Positions 7,644-15,766 are shown, counted from the stretch's first letter. The stretch: 27,232 nucleotides of DNA from Bacteroidota bacterium (GCA_013287095.1 JABDEJ010000025.1:1-27232); one strand, 5' to 3'. The notes: generated by a model not told the origin, from the sequence alone. Numbers and translations are program-made.

Positions 7644-8654
7644 TTAACTTTTTACCAACTTTCCAAGCATGGACGTGATCTGTGCCAGTCTGTTGCTATA
7701 GCCAGATTCGTTATCGTACCAGCCAACAACCTTTACCAAACGGCCACCGTTTACCATCGTCAGGTCAGAATCGAAGATGCAGGAATGTTTGTTGCCGATA
7801 ATATCCGTAGATACAAGCGGCTCATCCGTGTATTGCAAAATACCTTTCATGGTGGTTTCAGAAGCCTTTTTGAAAGCTGCGTTGATCTGTTCAACAGTTA
7901 CATCTGCCTTAACGGTACAAACGAAATCCGTAATAGAACCTGTAGCCACTGGTACGCGGAAAGAACCACCAGTAAGCTTGCCATTAAGGTGCGGCAGAAT
8001 TTTACCTACTGCCTCAGCGGCGCCTGTAGAAGTAGGGATAATGTTTACTGCAGCAGCACGTGCCCTGCGAAGGTCGCTGTGCGGGGAATCCTGCAGCTTT
8101 TGATCAGAAGTATAAGCATGGATAGTAGAAAGGAATCCATGTTCGATACCAACCAGGTCATCCAATACTTTAATCATAGGTGCCAGGCAATTGGTGGTGC
8201 ATGATGCATTGGATATAACGGTAAGGTCTTTGGTAAGCTTATCATCGTTCACCCCGATAACGAATGTCGGCACATCACCTTTGGCCGGGGCAGAGATAAT
8301 AACTCTCTTTGCACCTGCCTGGATGTGTTTTTCGAGTTCGTCTTTCTTTGTGAAACGACCGGTAGACTCTATAACGATATCTACACCCATAGCGCCCCAG
8401 GGCAACTTGGTAGGATCAGATTCTTTAAGTGAAGCTACTTTTTTACCGTCAACGATGAGGTTTTGATCGTCATGACCAACCGTACCGGCGAACATGCCCT
8501 GAACGGAATCATATTTAAGAAGATGCGCGAGCGTTTTATTGTCTGTAATATCATTGATAGCGACAATTTCGATCTCAGGATATTGGAGAAGCGCCCTGAA
8601 ACTTAAACGTCCGATTCGGCCAAAACCATTGATGGCAACTTTTATTGAATTCAT
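7644..8654 (-). CDS. gapA: Glyceraldehyde-3-phosphate dehydrogenase, type I
   Basis: The enzyme oxidises and phosphorylates glyceraldehyde 3-phosphate to 1,3-bisphosphoglycerate in glycolysis. At 336 residues it has the standard length. Landmarks include the NAD-binding INGFGRIGR (residues 8-16), Asp35 at the end of the second strand (typical of NAD rather than NADP preference), the catalytic cysteine in SNASCTTNC (Cys152), His179 in STIHAYT, the phosphate-site segment STGAAEAVGKI, and the C-terminal WYDNESGYS. The ATG gives a normal N-terminus. A good -7 box lies about 66 nt upstream. The gene is divergent from tRNA-Glu and upstream of the OmpA-type gene (139-bp gap), which probably has its own promoter. 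Confidence 0.98.
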   Translation of the reverse strand: MNSIKVAINGFGRIGRLSFRALLQYPEIEIVAINDITDNKTLAHLLKYDSVQGMFAGTVGHDDQNLIVDGKKVASLKESDPTKLPWGAMGVDIVIESTGRFTKKDELEKHIQAGAKRVIISAPAKGDVPTFVIGVNDDKLTKDLTVISNASCTTNCLAPMIKVLDDLVGIEHGFLSTIHAYTSDQKLQDSPHSDLRRARAAAVNIIPTSTGAAEAVGKILPHLNGKLTGGSFRVPVATGSITDFVCTVKADVTVEQINAAFKKASETTMKGILQYTDEPLVSTDIIGNKHSCIFDSDLTMVNGGRLVKVVGWYDNESGYSNRLAQITSMLGKLVKS

Positions 8655-8719
8655 AACTGTTTGATTAATATAAATTTACTTGTTAGAAAAGCGGAAATTT
8701 GCTGTTAAAATTCGAGTTG

Positions 8720-8727
8720 CAAAGGTA
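8720..8727 (-). promoter_or_regulatory. Candidate -7 box (TACCTTTG) of gapA
   Basis: TACCTTTG on the minus strand matches TAnnTTTG. A TTTG lies 22 nt further upstream, slightly more than the usual spacing. The implied leader is about 60 nt. Confidence 0.45.
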
Positions 8728-8775
8728 CGGATAAAATTTTCTACCAGCCCAAAGCTATGGTTCAAAAATTCTTAG

Positions 8776-8783
8776 TAATTTTG
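8776..8783 (+). promoter_or_regulatory. Candidate -7 box (TAATTTTG) of tRNA-Glu
   Basis: TAATTTTG matches TAnnTTTG and ends 20 nt before the first tRNA base. It lies back to back with the gapA promoter; no clear -33 element is seen. Confidence 0.4.
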
Positions 8784-8803
8784 CGCCTCATTTAGACAGA
8801 CAT

Positions 8804-8875
8804 GGTCCGTTCGTCTAACGGTTAGGACCTCAGATTTTCATTCTGGTAATAGGGGTTCGATTCCCCTACGGACTA
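8804..8875 (+). tRNA. tRNA-Glu (anticodon TTC)
   Basis: The full cloverleaf can be folded. The acceptor stem is GGTCCGT with ACGGACT (first pair G-T wobble) and discriminator A8875. The D stem is GTCT/GGAC. The anticodon stem is TCAGA/TCTGG around the loop TTTTCAT, with anticodon TTC at 8837-8839. The T stem is AGGGG/CCCCT with loop TTCGATT. The length is 72 nt. The 3' CCA is not encoded (CTA follows), so it must be added enzymatically. Confidence 0.97.
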
Positions 8876-8880
8876 CTAAG

Positions 8881-8910
8881 CCCGCTGATGCTTTTGCACC
8901 AGCGGGTTTT
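8881..8910 (+). terminator. Rho-independent terminator after tRNA-Glu
   Basis: CCCGCTG (8881-8887) pairs with CAGCGGG (8900-8906). Past one A-C mismatch, TGC pairs with GCA around a TTTT loop. A T-run follows at 8907-8910. The stem begins 5 nt after the tRNA. Confidence 0.85.
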
Positions 8911-8920
8911 ATCTTTAAAA

Positions 8921-9730
8921 ATGCACCACCAGGAATTTGACCCACCCATAGAGCTACAGGATGCCATAAAATGCTTTTGGTACACCAGGATTGATTTTAC
9001 AGAACTGGAATCTGGTTTTGAGGTACAGCCTGATGGATATCCTGAAATTATTTTTCATTTCGGAAAGGCCTGCACCATTTCTTACAATGGCAATTTGCAG
9101 CCTCTGCCTTCCCCATTTATCATGGGGCTGCTCAACAAGCCTGTTTGTATCTACACCGAAAAACGTCTCGAAACAATTGGTATCAGGTGCTATCCCTGGA
9201 CGGTATTCGATATACTCGGGTTGAAACCTGCTAATACCGGCGTGCATATATTTGAACATCCTATTGCGCAGCTTCAATCTACTTTGGATGCATATATCAG
9301 GGCAGGAAAGATTGATGAAGCTGTGGCTGAGGTAAAACAATATTTCATGGATGCCCGGTCTCCGGTTGCTGTTGACAAAACCCTTTCAAAAGCGGGCGTG
9401 GCCATGACGGAAGCCAACGGTACCATGCCAGTGAGCCAGGTAGCTGCCGCAGCACATGCCACCGTGCGTACACTTGAGCGAAAGTTCAAGCAATCTTCAG
9501 GCTATACCGTGAAAGACGTATCGGGCCTGATGCGCTTTGAGCAGGCACGAAACCAATTATGGTCTGATCCGGACTCTAACATTGCCGGCCTCGCATATGA
9601 GCTTGGCTATACAGATCAGGCACACCTGAGCAGGGAATTCAAGCGCTACAGCGGCACTACACCGGCGGCTTTCGCACGAAAAGCAAAGAAAGAGTCGATG
9701 CATGATTTTGTCGCTTTTATACAAGCCTGA
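8921..9730 (+). CDS. AraC family transcriptional regulator
   Basis: This is a 269-residue one-component regulator. Residues 1-170 form a sensor-like N-terminal domain of the kind fused to AraC helix-turn-helix regions in Bacteroidota (EVQPDGYPEIIFHFG and MGLLNKPVCIYTE). Residues about 175-255 hold the double helix-turn-helix: VSQVAAAAHATVRTLERKFKQ and the second unit IAGLAYELGYTDQAHLSREFKRYSG-TTPAAF. The start at ATG 8921 is preferred, because the alternative ATG at 8888 lies inside the tRNA terminator stem. Its last nine codons overlap a block that recurs upstream of the efflux gene. The likely targets are the two genes downstream, both on the same strand. The ligand is unknown. Confidence 0.9.
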   Translation: MHHQEFDPPIELQDAIKCFWYTRIDFTELESGFEVQPDGYPEIIFHFGKACTISYNGNLQPLPSPFIMGLLNKPVCIYTEKRLETIGIRCYPWTVFDILGLKPANTGVHIFEHPIAQLQSTLDAYIRAGKIDEAVAEVKQYFMDARSPVAVDKTLSKAGVAMTEANGTMPVSQVAAAAHATVRTLERKFKQSSGYTVKDVSGLMRFEQARNQLWSDPDSNIAGLAYELGYTDQAHLSREFKRYSGTTPAAFARKAKKESMHDFVAFIQA

Positions 9731-9754
9731 AGTGAGAGCATTCATGAATTTTGT
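9704..9754 (+). promoter_or_regulatory. Candidate operator/promoter block, copy 1 (before the monooxygenase)
   Basis: This 51-nt stretch aligns without gaps to 10921-10971, with 39 of 51 positions identical. Shared words are ATTTTGTCG, TACAAGCCT, GCATTC and GAATTTTGT. The first half is also the 3' end of the AraC gene, including its TGA. The last part, GAATTTTG, resembles a -7 box (7/8 to TAnnTTTG) and ends 27 nt before the monooxygenase ATG. Identity continuing past the stop codon argues for a regulatory role. Confidence 0.6.
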
Positions 9755-9780
9755 GCTTCGTAATAAACTGGAACAAAAAG

Positions 9781-10902
9781 ATGGAACCAAAAGATAAAAA
9801 AGTGCTCGTTTCGGGTGCAAGTTTCGCGGGCCTGTCCACCGCCTACTGGATGAACAAATTGGGATACAAGGTAACCGTTGTTGAGATTGCTGAAAGTCTC
9901 AAAAAAGGCGGAACACCAGTCAATATCATGGGAAATACCATTGATATCGTGAAACGGATGGGGTTATTCGATCAAATCCAGGCGAACAAAATAACCATGG
10001 AAACCATGGAATTCAAAAATTCAGATAACATCACTGAAAGGTTAACCTACACGCAAATAGAGCATGAGGAACGAGGGGAAGTTGAATACGAAATAGAGCG
10101 GGATTCACTGCTGCATTTATTGTTTGAGGCTGTCAAAGATGATGTCGAATTTATTTTCGGCGACAGCATCATGTCGTTAGAGGAAAAAGATAACAGCGTG
10201 GAAGCAGCTTTCAAAAATGGCCAAAAGCGCTCGTTTCACCTGGTGTTCGGCTGCGATGGTATTCATTCAGCTGTGAGAAAATACTGGTTCGGCGAGGAGG
10301 CGCTATTTTCTCATTTCCTTAAAACCTATTTCTCTATCACGATTGTAAACAAGCTGCTGATAGCTGAGAATACCACACAGATGTACAATGAACCGGGCAA
10401 GATGGTGATGTTGAATGCCTACAACAATAAAACCGATATTGTGCTCTGCTTTTTTTCGGAGAATGAAATTCTTTATGACTACCGGAACGAAGCACAGCAG
10501 CGGGAGATCATTTTGAACCAGTTTACCGGATCAGGTTGGCGGGTACCAGAATTGTTGGAAGAAGTGAAGAACTCGGAAACTTTTTACTTTGACAAGTTGT
10601 GCCAAATGAAAATGCCATCGTGGACAAAGGGCCGTGTAGCCCTGGTGGGCGATGCCGGATACTGCGCCTCTCCAGCGGCAGGCAGGGGTGGTTCACTTGC
10701 CATGGACGGAGCGACGGCCCTGGCCGATGCTTTTGAAAAATGCGACAGCAATTTTGAACTTGCATTTGAAGAATATAACCAGAGCTTCCGTCCTTTCATT
10801 GACGAAGTGCAGGCAGATGTGATAAACTTTGGCCTGGACATGCTTATACCCAGAACTGAAGAAGCCATTCGAAAAAGGAATATGGAAGGGTTTGGGTTTT
10901 AG
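9781..10902 (+). CDS. FAD-dependent monooxygenase (PHBH-fold, group A)
   Basis: This is a 373-residue flavoprotein hydroxylase of the class that uses NAD(P)H and O2 on small, often aromatic molecules. The N-terminal FAD-binding fold has VLVSGASFAGLSTAYW (GxSxxG, residues 12-17) and VVE at the end of the second strand. A middle VFGCDGIHSAVRKYWFG motif follows. The C-terminal GRVALVGDAGYCASPAAGRGGSLAMDGA contacts the flavin. The ATG at 9781 is preferred to the TTG at 9751, because the latter lies inside the candidate promoter. The protein resembles, at motif level, antibiotic- and xenobiotic-modifying monooxygenases (the TetX superfamily), but the substrate cannot be read from sequence. It lies between an AraC regulator and an efflux pump. 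Confidence 0.9.
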   Translation: MEPKDKKVLVSGASFAGLSTAYWMNKLGYKVTVVEIAESLKKGGTPVNIMGNTIDIVKRMGLFDQIQANKITMETMEFKNSDNITERLTYTQIEHEERGEVEYEIERDSLLHLLFEAVKDDVEFIFGDSIMSLEEKDNSVEAAFKNGQKRSFHLVFGCDGIHSAVRKYWFGEEALFSHFLKTYFSITIVNKLLIAENTTQMYNEPGKMVMLNAYNNKTDIVLCFFSENEILYDYRNEAQQREIILNQFTGSGWRVPELLEEVKNSETFYFDKLCQMKMPSWTKGRVALVGDAGYCASPAAGRGGSLAMDGATALADAFEKCDSNFELAFEEYNQSFRPFIDEVQADVINFGLDMLIPRTEEAIRKRNMEGFGF

Positions 10903-10920
10903 GATTTACACATAAGCAAC

Positions 10921-10971
10921 CATTTTGTCGTGTTTGTACAAGCCTAAGGAAATGGCATTCCGGAATTTTGT
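10921..10971 (+). promoter_or_regulatory. Candidate operator/promoter block, copy 2 (before the efflux pump)
   Basis: This is the second copy of the block at 9704-9754 (39/51 identical, no gaps), ending 16 nt before the ATG of the efflux gene. Read as protein, its first half would encode HFVVFVQA-stop, compared with DFVAFIQA-stop in the AraC tail, so it may be a relic of a duplicated AraC gene end. Either way it carries the same GAATTTTGT box. Confidence 0.6.
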
Positions 10972-10987
10972 AGCCTAATCATTCTAT

Positions 10988-12253
10988 ATGAACGCTACAC
11001 CTGAAACCAATAAACCCGCAAAAAGTCATCCTGCAATAAAGTCCAATAAACACGTATTATGGATTATCATCGGCGTTGTGGCATTGAATTCTATCGGAAT
11101 GTCTATGGTGCTGCCACTTCTGCCATTCATAGTGGGTAAATATCTGCCGGTGAAAGAGGTAGTTTTCGGTATGAGTGCGCTCATGTCGGTATTTGCGGCC
11201 TGCACCTTTTTTGCAGCTCCTGTTTTTGGGGCATTGAGCGATAGATTTGGGCGGAAAATCATTCTTCTCATCAGTCTTTTAGGTTCAGTCATTGGCTATG
11301 TTTTATTTGGAATTGGAGGCGCGCTCTGGGTACTGTTTCTTGCGCGTATTATTGACGGGCTCACTGCCGGGAATATCAGTACACTGTTTGCCTACATATC
11401 AGACAGTACCGAACCTAAGGAACGGCCTAAATGGTTTGGATATATGGGCGCTGCGATGGGAATCGGGAAACTGGGAGGCCCGGCACTGGGTGGATTGCTG
11501 GGAAGCATTGCCCTTGGGTTGCCTTTCTTCGTTACAGCAGCGCTGATATTCATTTCCGGTTTGGCAGTCTATTTTCTATTGCCAGAATCTTTGGCTCCTG
11601 AAAAAAGGACTCAACATTTATCGTTTAACAGCTTCAATACCTTTTCGCATTTTCAAGGTATATTCAGCCTGAAAGGCGTGAAATTATTGCTAGTACTCGG
11701 TGTTCTTTTCTACATAGGACTCGGCATTTTCCAGTTTAATTTCGTCATTTTCCTGAAAGACATTTATAAATGGGGACCGGCACTTATTGGCGCGCTGCTC
11801 ACGCTGGTCGGCATTTTTGAAATTATGTCAAGAGCAGTGTTATTACCCTGGTTGTTGAAACATTTTAGCGAAAAATTTATTGGCATAGCTGGTTTAATGG
11901 GTCTTAGCGCTGGCCTGGGATTAATACTGCTAAGCATTTTCGTCCCTTCGGTCATAATTATTGCGCTGGCCGTTATATTTATTATTACGGGCGAAGGCCT
12001 ATTTGACCCGACCTACAATGGAAAATTATCGCAATCGGTGGACGAAAGCAAACAAGGGACATTACAGGGCGTGAACCAAAGCCTGCAGGCAGCCAATAAT
12101 ATGCTCGTTCCATTGGGCGCAGCGGCTATCTATTTTTACAGTCCGGGTATGCTATATGCCACGGCCACATTTATCATACTGGCGGCAGCTTTTATGTATG
12201 CCAAATTTTTGCCTCAAAACAAACCTGCTCATAACCTAAACGAAACAGTTTAA
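10988..12253 (+). CDS. MFS efflux transporter, TetA/DHA1-like
   Basis: This is a 421-residue drug:proton antiporter-type protein with about twelve hydrophobic segments. The first cytoplasmic loop has motif A as GALSDRFGRK (residues 81-90), then ARIIDGLTAGN in TM4 and the antiporter motif C as LGGPALGGLLG in TM5 (about 161-171). These are features of the 12-TM DHA1 family that includes TetA. It acts in the inner membrane, presumably exporting a small toxic compound. It follows the monooxygenase by 85 bp and has its own copy of the candidate operator, which suggests joint control with the monooxygenase by the AraC protein. The substrate is unknown; tetracycline resistance should not be assumed. 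Confidence 0.9.
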   Translation: MNATPETNKPAKSHPAIKSNKHVLWIIIGVVALNSIGMSMVLPLLPFIVGKYLPVKEVVFGMSALMSVFAACTFFAAPVFGALSDRFGRKIILLISLLGSVIGYVLFGIGGALWVLFLARIIDGLTAGNISTLFAYISDSTEPKERPKWFGYMGAAMGIGKLGGPALGGLLGSIALGLPFFVTAALIFISGLAVYFLLPESLAPEKRTQHLSFNSFNTFSHFQGIFSLKGVKLLLVLGVLFYIGLGIFQFNFVIFLKDIYKWGPALIGALLTLVGIFEIMSRAVLLPWLLKHFSEKFIGIAGLMGLSAGLGLILLSIFVPSVIIIALAVIFIITGEGLFDPTYNGKLSQSVDESKQGTLQGVNQSLQAANNMLVPLGAAAIYFYSPGMLYATATFIILAAAFMYAKFLPQNKPAHNLNETV

Positions 12254-12350
12254 ATCACAAATCCTCAGAGCCTCTTTCACCAGCAGAAGGTTCTTAAAAA
12301 TTGTGCATTGGAAGAGACTGTGGGAAAGTTAATCAATCAGGCGTAAGCCA

Positions 12351-12402
12351 ATCATCACATTGTCAAATTATCACATCATCACATTAGCTTTCCCTACCTT
12401 TG
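12351..12402 (+). promoter_or_regulatory. ATCATCACATT repeats and candidate -7 box of pyrD
   Basis: ATCATCACATT occurs at 12351-12361 and again at 12375-12385, with TCAAATTATCA between them. TACCTTTG at 12395-12402 matches TAnnTTTG and ends 4 nt before the pyrD ATG, the same spacing as at gpmI. A similar TCAAATTATCA word lies upstream of dnaG (18582-18592). Confidence 0.4.
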
Positions 12403-12406
12403 CGAT

Positions 12407-13441
12407 ATGTTTTTTTTCAGGATCGCCCGCTTCTTTTTGTTTTTCTTACCAGCTGAAACAGCTCATTATTTCACCATGAGGCTGCTTGAGCTTCCTTTTG
12501 GGACCTCCATATTTTCGGGTAAAACTATCCATGAAGAAAAACTGGGGAAAGAAGTTGGCGGAATAAAATTCCCTAACCCAATTGGCCTGGCAGCCGGTTT
12601 CGATAAAAACGCCAGGTGGATCCCGATATTGGCACAACTTGGTTTTGGGCATATTGAAATAGGGACGGTTACTCCAAAACCTCAGCCGGGGAATCCCAAA
12701 CCAAGATTGTTCAGATTGCCGAAAGACAAAGCCCTCGTAAACAGGATGGGTTTTAATAATGACGGAGCGGACGTCATTGCTGAAAGGTTAAAGTCTCTTG
12801 ACCGAAGCAAAATAAATGCAATCATTGGTGGTAACATCGGCAAGAACAAGGTTACGCCTAATGAAGAGGCTGTGAATGACTACCTGATCTGCTTTGATAA
12901 GCTATTTGATTATGTAGATTACTTCGTAGTAAACGTAAGTTCCCCAAACACTCCGGGCTTGCGGGAATTACAAGAAAAAGAATCCCTTGCTGGAATCCTG
13001 TCTGCTATTCAAAATGCCAATCATAAAAAAGCAAATCCAAAACCTGTTTTCTTAAAAATATCCCCAGATCTTCACTATGATCAGATTGATGAGATCATTG
13101 AAGTGGTAAAAGAAACAAAACTAACCGGCATTATCGCTACCAATACAACCATATCCAGGGAAGAACTCAAAACAGATATGGAAACGGTTGAAAAAGCCGG
13201 AGACGGCGGATTAAGTGGCGCACCATTGGCGATGGTATCCCAGGGTATTCTCTGGTATCTGAGAAGCAAATGCCCTAAAGATATGGTGCTGATCAGCTCC
13301 GGAGGAATTATGAATGCACATCAAGCCAAGAAGCGACTCGATGCTGGCGCAGACCTAGTCCAGATCTATACGGGTTTTATCTACGAAGGGCCGGCATTGA
13401 ATAAAAGAATCAAAAAACTCCTTCTCCAGGAAACGCATTGA
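12407..13441 (+). CDS. pyrD: Dihydroorotate dehydrogenase (quinone), class 2
   Basis: PyrD oxidises dihydroorotate to orotate and passes the electrons to membrane quinone, the fourth step of pyrimidine synthesis. The 344-residue product has the class-2 amphipathic N-terminal helix pair (residues 1-30), which docks on the inner membrane. The FMN barrel shows NPIGLAAGFDKNAR, IEIGTVTPKPQPGNPKPR, NRMGFNNDGAD, and the active-site NVSSPNTPGLREL, with the catalytic serine at about residue 179. SSGGIM and the C-terminal VQIYTGFIYEGP bind the phosphate. It heads a packed gene run whose next gene begins 10 bp downstream. Confidence 0.97.
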   Translation: MFFFRIARFFLFFLPAETAHYFTMRLLELPFGTSIFSGKTIHEEKLGKEVGGIKFPNPIGLAAGFDKNARWIPILAQLGFGHIEIGTVTPKPQPGNPKPRLFRLPKDKALVNRMGFNNDGADVIAERLKSLDRSKINAIIGGNIGKNKVTPNEEAVNDYLICFDKLFDYVDYFVVNVSSPNTPGLRELQEKESLAGILSAIQNANHKKANPKPVFLKISPDLHYDQIDEIIEVVKETKLTGIIATNTTISREELKTDMETVEKAGDGGLSGAPLAMVSQGILWYLRSKCPKDMVLISSGGIMNAHQAKKRLDAGADLVQIYTGFIYEGPALNKRIKKLLLQETH

Positions 13442-13451
13442 AGATGAGGGA

Positions 13452-14588
13452 ATGGCAATAGACCAAAAAATAAAAATATGCCATCTATCATCGGTGCACC
13501 GGGCTAGCGATACACGTATTTTTTACAAAGAATGCAGAAGCCTTGCAAAAGTTTACAAGGTTTCTCTCATTGCACTGGCAGAGAAAAGCGAAGAAGTTGA
13601 TGGCGTAAGAATTATCGCTCTCAAAGATTATCAAAATCGATTTTTAAGATTTTTTATCACAGATTTCGTATTACTAATCAGGGCGATTGGTGAGGGAGCT
13701 GATATTTATCATTTTCATGATCCTGAACTTATTGTGGCCGGAATAGTTTTACGATTGGCTGGGAAAAAAGTCATTTACGATGTTCATGAAGATGTTATTT
13801 CGGATCTTGGAGAAAAGAAATGGTTGCCGTTCAAAGCACTGGCGAAATTGTCTTATAACTTATTAGAATTGATCGCCTTTCGCACTTCATTCTATTTTGT
13901 ATTGGCGGAAAAATCTTATGAAAAAAAATACCTTAATCAACCCTCGCGATATATTGTGGTTCAAAACTTTGTACCCTTAACAGATTTCAGGTTCAACAAT
14001 CTGCCCTATAATACCGATAGCAAGACCATAGCTTTTGTAGGTTTCTTGAGTGCCAGACGTGGATTAAATTATATAATCGATGCTTTGAAAATGTTGAAAG
14101 ATAAAGGATTGATTATTAACCTCAGATGCATTGGCACCATAAACCCGGCACTTACAGAAATCCTCAGCAAATCCAAATCGTATTCTGAAGTTAAAGAGCA
14201 GGTAGCATTTGTTGGGCATATTCCTTTCCCTGAAAGTATTTATGCTCTAAGGGATTGTCTTGCAGGACTGGCTTTACCAGAGAGCATTCCCAACCACTAC
14301 GGCTCTTACCCTACCAAAATGTTTGAATATATGGCTATTGGCCTGCCCGTGATTTCCTCAGATTTTGAATTGTATAAAGATATTATTGACAAATATGAAT
14401 GTGGGATCACATTAAATCCGGAAGACAGTCAGGCCATTGCTAATGCTATCGAGCATTTGGTCTTGCATCCTGACAAAGCATCAGTATATAGCACAAATGC
14501 AAAAGAAGCCGTCCAGGATTTCGATTGGAAAACCGAAGAAGAAAAACTGCTGGATTTTTACGAAAAAATAACTGCCCGAAAAATTTGA
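13452..14588 (+). CDS. Glycosyltransferase, GT4-like (GT-B fold)
   Basis: This 378-residue protein is predicted to be a cytosolic nucleotide-sugar transferase. It opens with a Rossmann strand and loop (KICHLSSVHRASDTRIFYKECRSL), typical of Bacteroidota GT4 enzymes. It also has YHFHDPELI and IYDVHED in the acceptor half. The donor half contains AFVGFLSARRGLNYIIDAL and the nucleotide-sugar-binding segment PESIPNHYGSYPTKMFEYMAIGLPVI. Such enzymes usually act in exopolysaccharide or lipopolysaccharide assembly. The ATG at 13452 has a purine-rich GAGGGA just before it. The 3' end overlaps the next glycosyltransferase by 4 bp if the TTG at 14585 is used, suggesting translational coupling. Donor and acceptor are unknown. 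Confidence 0.88.
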   Translation: MAIDQKIKICHLSSVHRASDTRIFYKECRSLAKVYKVSLIALAEKSEEVDGVRIIALKDYQNRFLRFFITDFVLLIRAIGEGADIYHFHDPELIVAGIVLRLAGKKVIYDVHEDVISDLGEKKWLPFKALAKLSYNLLELIAFRTSFYFVLAEKSYEKKYLNQPSRYIVVQNFVPLTDFRFNNLPYNTDSKTIAFVGFLSARRGLNYIIDALKMLKDKGLIINLRCIGTINPALTEILSKSKSYSEVKEQVAFVGHIPFPESIYALRDCLAGLALPESIPNHYGSYPTKMFEYMAIGLPVISSDFELYKDIIDKYECGITLNPEDSQAIANAIEHLVLHPDKASVYSTNAKEAVQDFDWKTEEEKLLDFYEKITARKI

Positions 14589-15766
14589 AAGTATTTATTT
14601 TCAGTGCGTTTGATGGTGTACCCTACTCAGGGGAAGAACCCATGCGCTATGCCAGCATTGCGGAAGAATTTCTAAAAAATGGTCACGAAGTGGTTTATCT
14701 AGCTTCATCTTTTTCGCATATTCATAAAAAATTCCGAAAGATTTCTGACACACCTGACCGTTTAAAAGTCATCCTGTTATCTACAAAATCATATTCGAGA
14801 AATTTTAGCCTCGACAGGGTATTAAGCCATCAAAGGTTATCAGTTTCATTAAGCACATGGCTCAATAAACGGGATAACTCCATGCTGCCAGATCTCGTTA
14901 TCGGCGCGAGTCCGCCATTGGTTCCAAATTATATTCTCGCAAAATTTTGTCAAAAGAACAACATCCCCTTTATATATGATATTCAGGATCTTTGGCCGGA
15001 AGAATTTCTGAAATTTTTACCATTAAAAGGCGCTTTGAAATTTATACTAAAGCCTTATTTTACTATGGCTGAAAATATTGTAAAAATGTCAACGGCTGTT
15101 TTTGCAGTGTCTTCAGACTATATTGGCTATTACAAAACGCAAATTTCAAACAAACCATCAGCGGTTTTTTATCTTGGCACCGACACCGGAAAATTTGAAA
15201 TTACCGGACAAAATAAAGATACAAATCAGGACTTTAAAAAAGTTATTCTGCTTGGCAATTCACAAGCCGGTAAATACGTGATTGCAACTGCAAAAGCTAT
15301 TCAAAATATTGAAGGCGTTAAATTAACAGTCGCTGGCCTACAGGAAAAGTCCTGGCAATACCGAAATAAGATTAAAGAAGAAAAACTTGGGAATGTGGAA
15401 ATCATCTCCTGGCTGGATAAAGATAAAATATATTCATTACTTCCAGGTTTTGATGTCGGGCTTATTCTCCTGGATCCCGAAACCAAAAGTGCCTTTCCAA
15501 ACAGGGCCTTTACCTATTTTGCTTCCGGACTGCCTGTTGTGAATACAATTGCAGGCAATGAACTTGAAAAATACATTTCAGACAACAAGCTCGGGATAAC
15601 GATTAAATTTGCAGATGAGGAAAGTATCCGGGAAGGAATAAAATACTGTCTGGATCATTTCCCTCTTTCAGAACGCAAACGGATACAGCAATTTGCAAGG
15701 GAACATTTTGACCGGAGGGACATTTACGAGCGCTACTATAAAACAATTATGAATTACGAATTATGA
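14585..15766 (+). CDS. Glycosyltransferase, GT4/WbuB-like
   Basis: This is a 393-residue GT-B enzyme from TTG 14585 (KVFIFSAFDGVPYSGEEPMRYASIA). The open frame extends upstream, but the family N-terminus and the four-base TTGA overlap with the preceding stop favour 14585. Visible elements are IGASPPLVPNYILAKFCQKN and IYDIQDLWPEEF, which resemble WbuB-type transferases acting on lipid-linked sugars, plus ILLGNSQAGKYV and FPNRAFTYFASGLPVVNT in the donor half. It shares the pyrD run and overlaps the following kmo reading frame (ATGA, 15763-15766). The product is probably a surface polysaccharide, consistent with the deacetylase two genes downstream. Confidence 0.85.
   Translation: MKVFIFSAFDGVPYSGEEPMRYASIAEEFLKNGHEVVYLASSFSHIHKKFRKISDTPDRLKVILLSTKSYSRNFSLDRVLSHQRLSVSLSTWLNKRDNSMLPDLVIGASPPLVPNYILAKFCQKNNIPFIYDIQDLWPEEFLKFLPLKGALKFILKPYFTMAENIVKMSTAVFAVSSDYIGYYKTQISNKPSAVFYLGTDTGKFEITGQNKDTNQDFKKVILLGNSQAGKYVIATAKAIQNIEGVKLTVAGLQEKSWQYRNKIKEEKLGNVEIISWLDKDKIYSLLPGFDVGLILLDPETKSAFPNRAFTYFASGLPVVNTIAGNELEKYISDNKLGITIKFADEESIREGIKYCLDHFPLSERKRIQQFAREHFDRRDIYERYYKTIMNYEL

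Noticed and set aside
7542..8204. Plus-strand open frame opposite gapA
   Set aside because: It is antisense to a highly conserved gene and has no domain of its own.
8804..8875. tRNA-Glu as an integration site of a mobile element
   Set aside because: No integrase gene or direct repeat of the tRNA 3' end was found in the window.
8888..8920. Upstream ATG at 8888 as start of the AraC gene
   Set aside because: It lies in the stem of the tRNA terminator, and the added residues are not family-like. The ATG at 8921 fits better.
9781..10902. Calling the monooxygenase TetX (tetracycline inactivation)
   Set aside because: It shares the fold and flavin motifs, but these are common to many group A monooxygenases and no substrate-specific residues could be verified.
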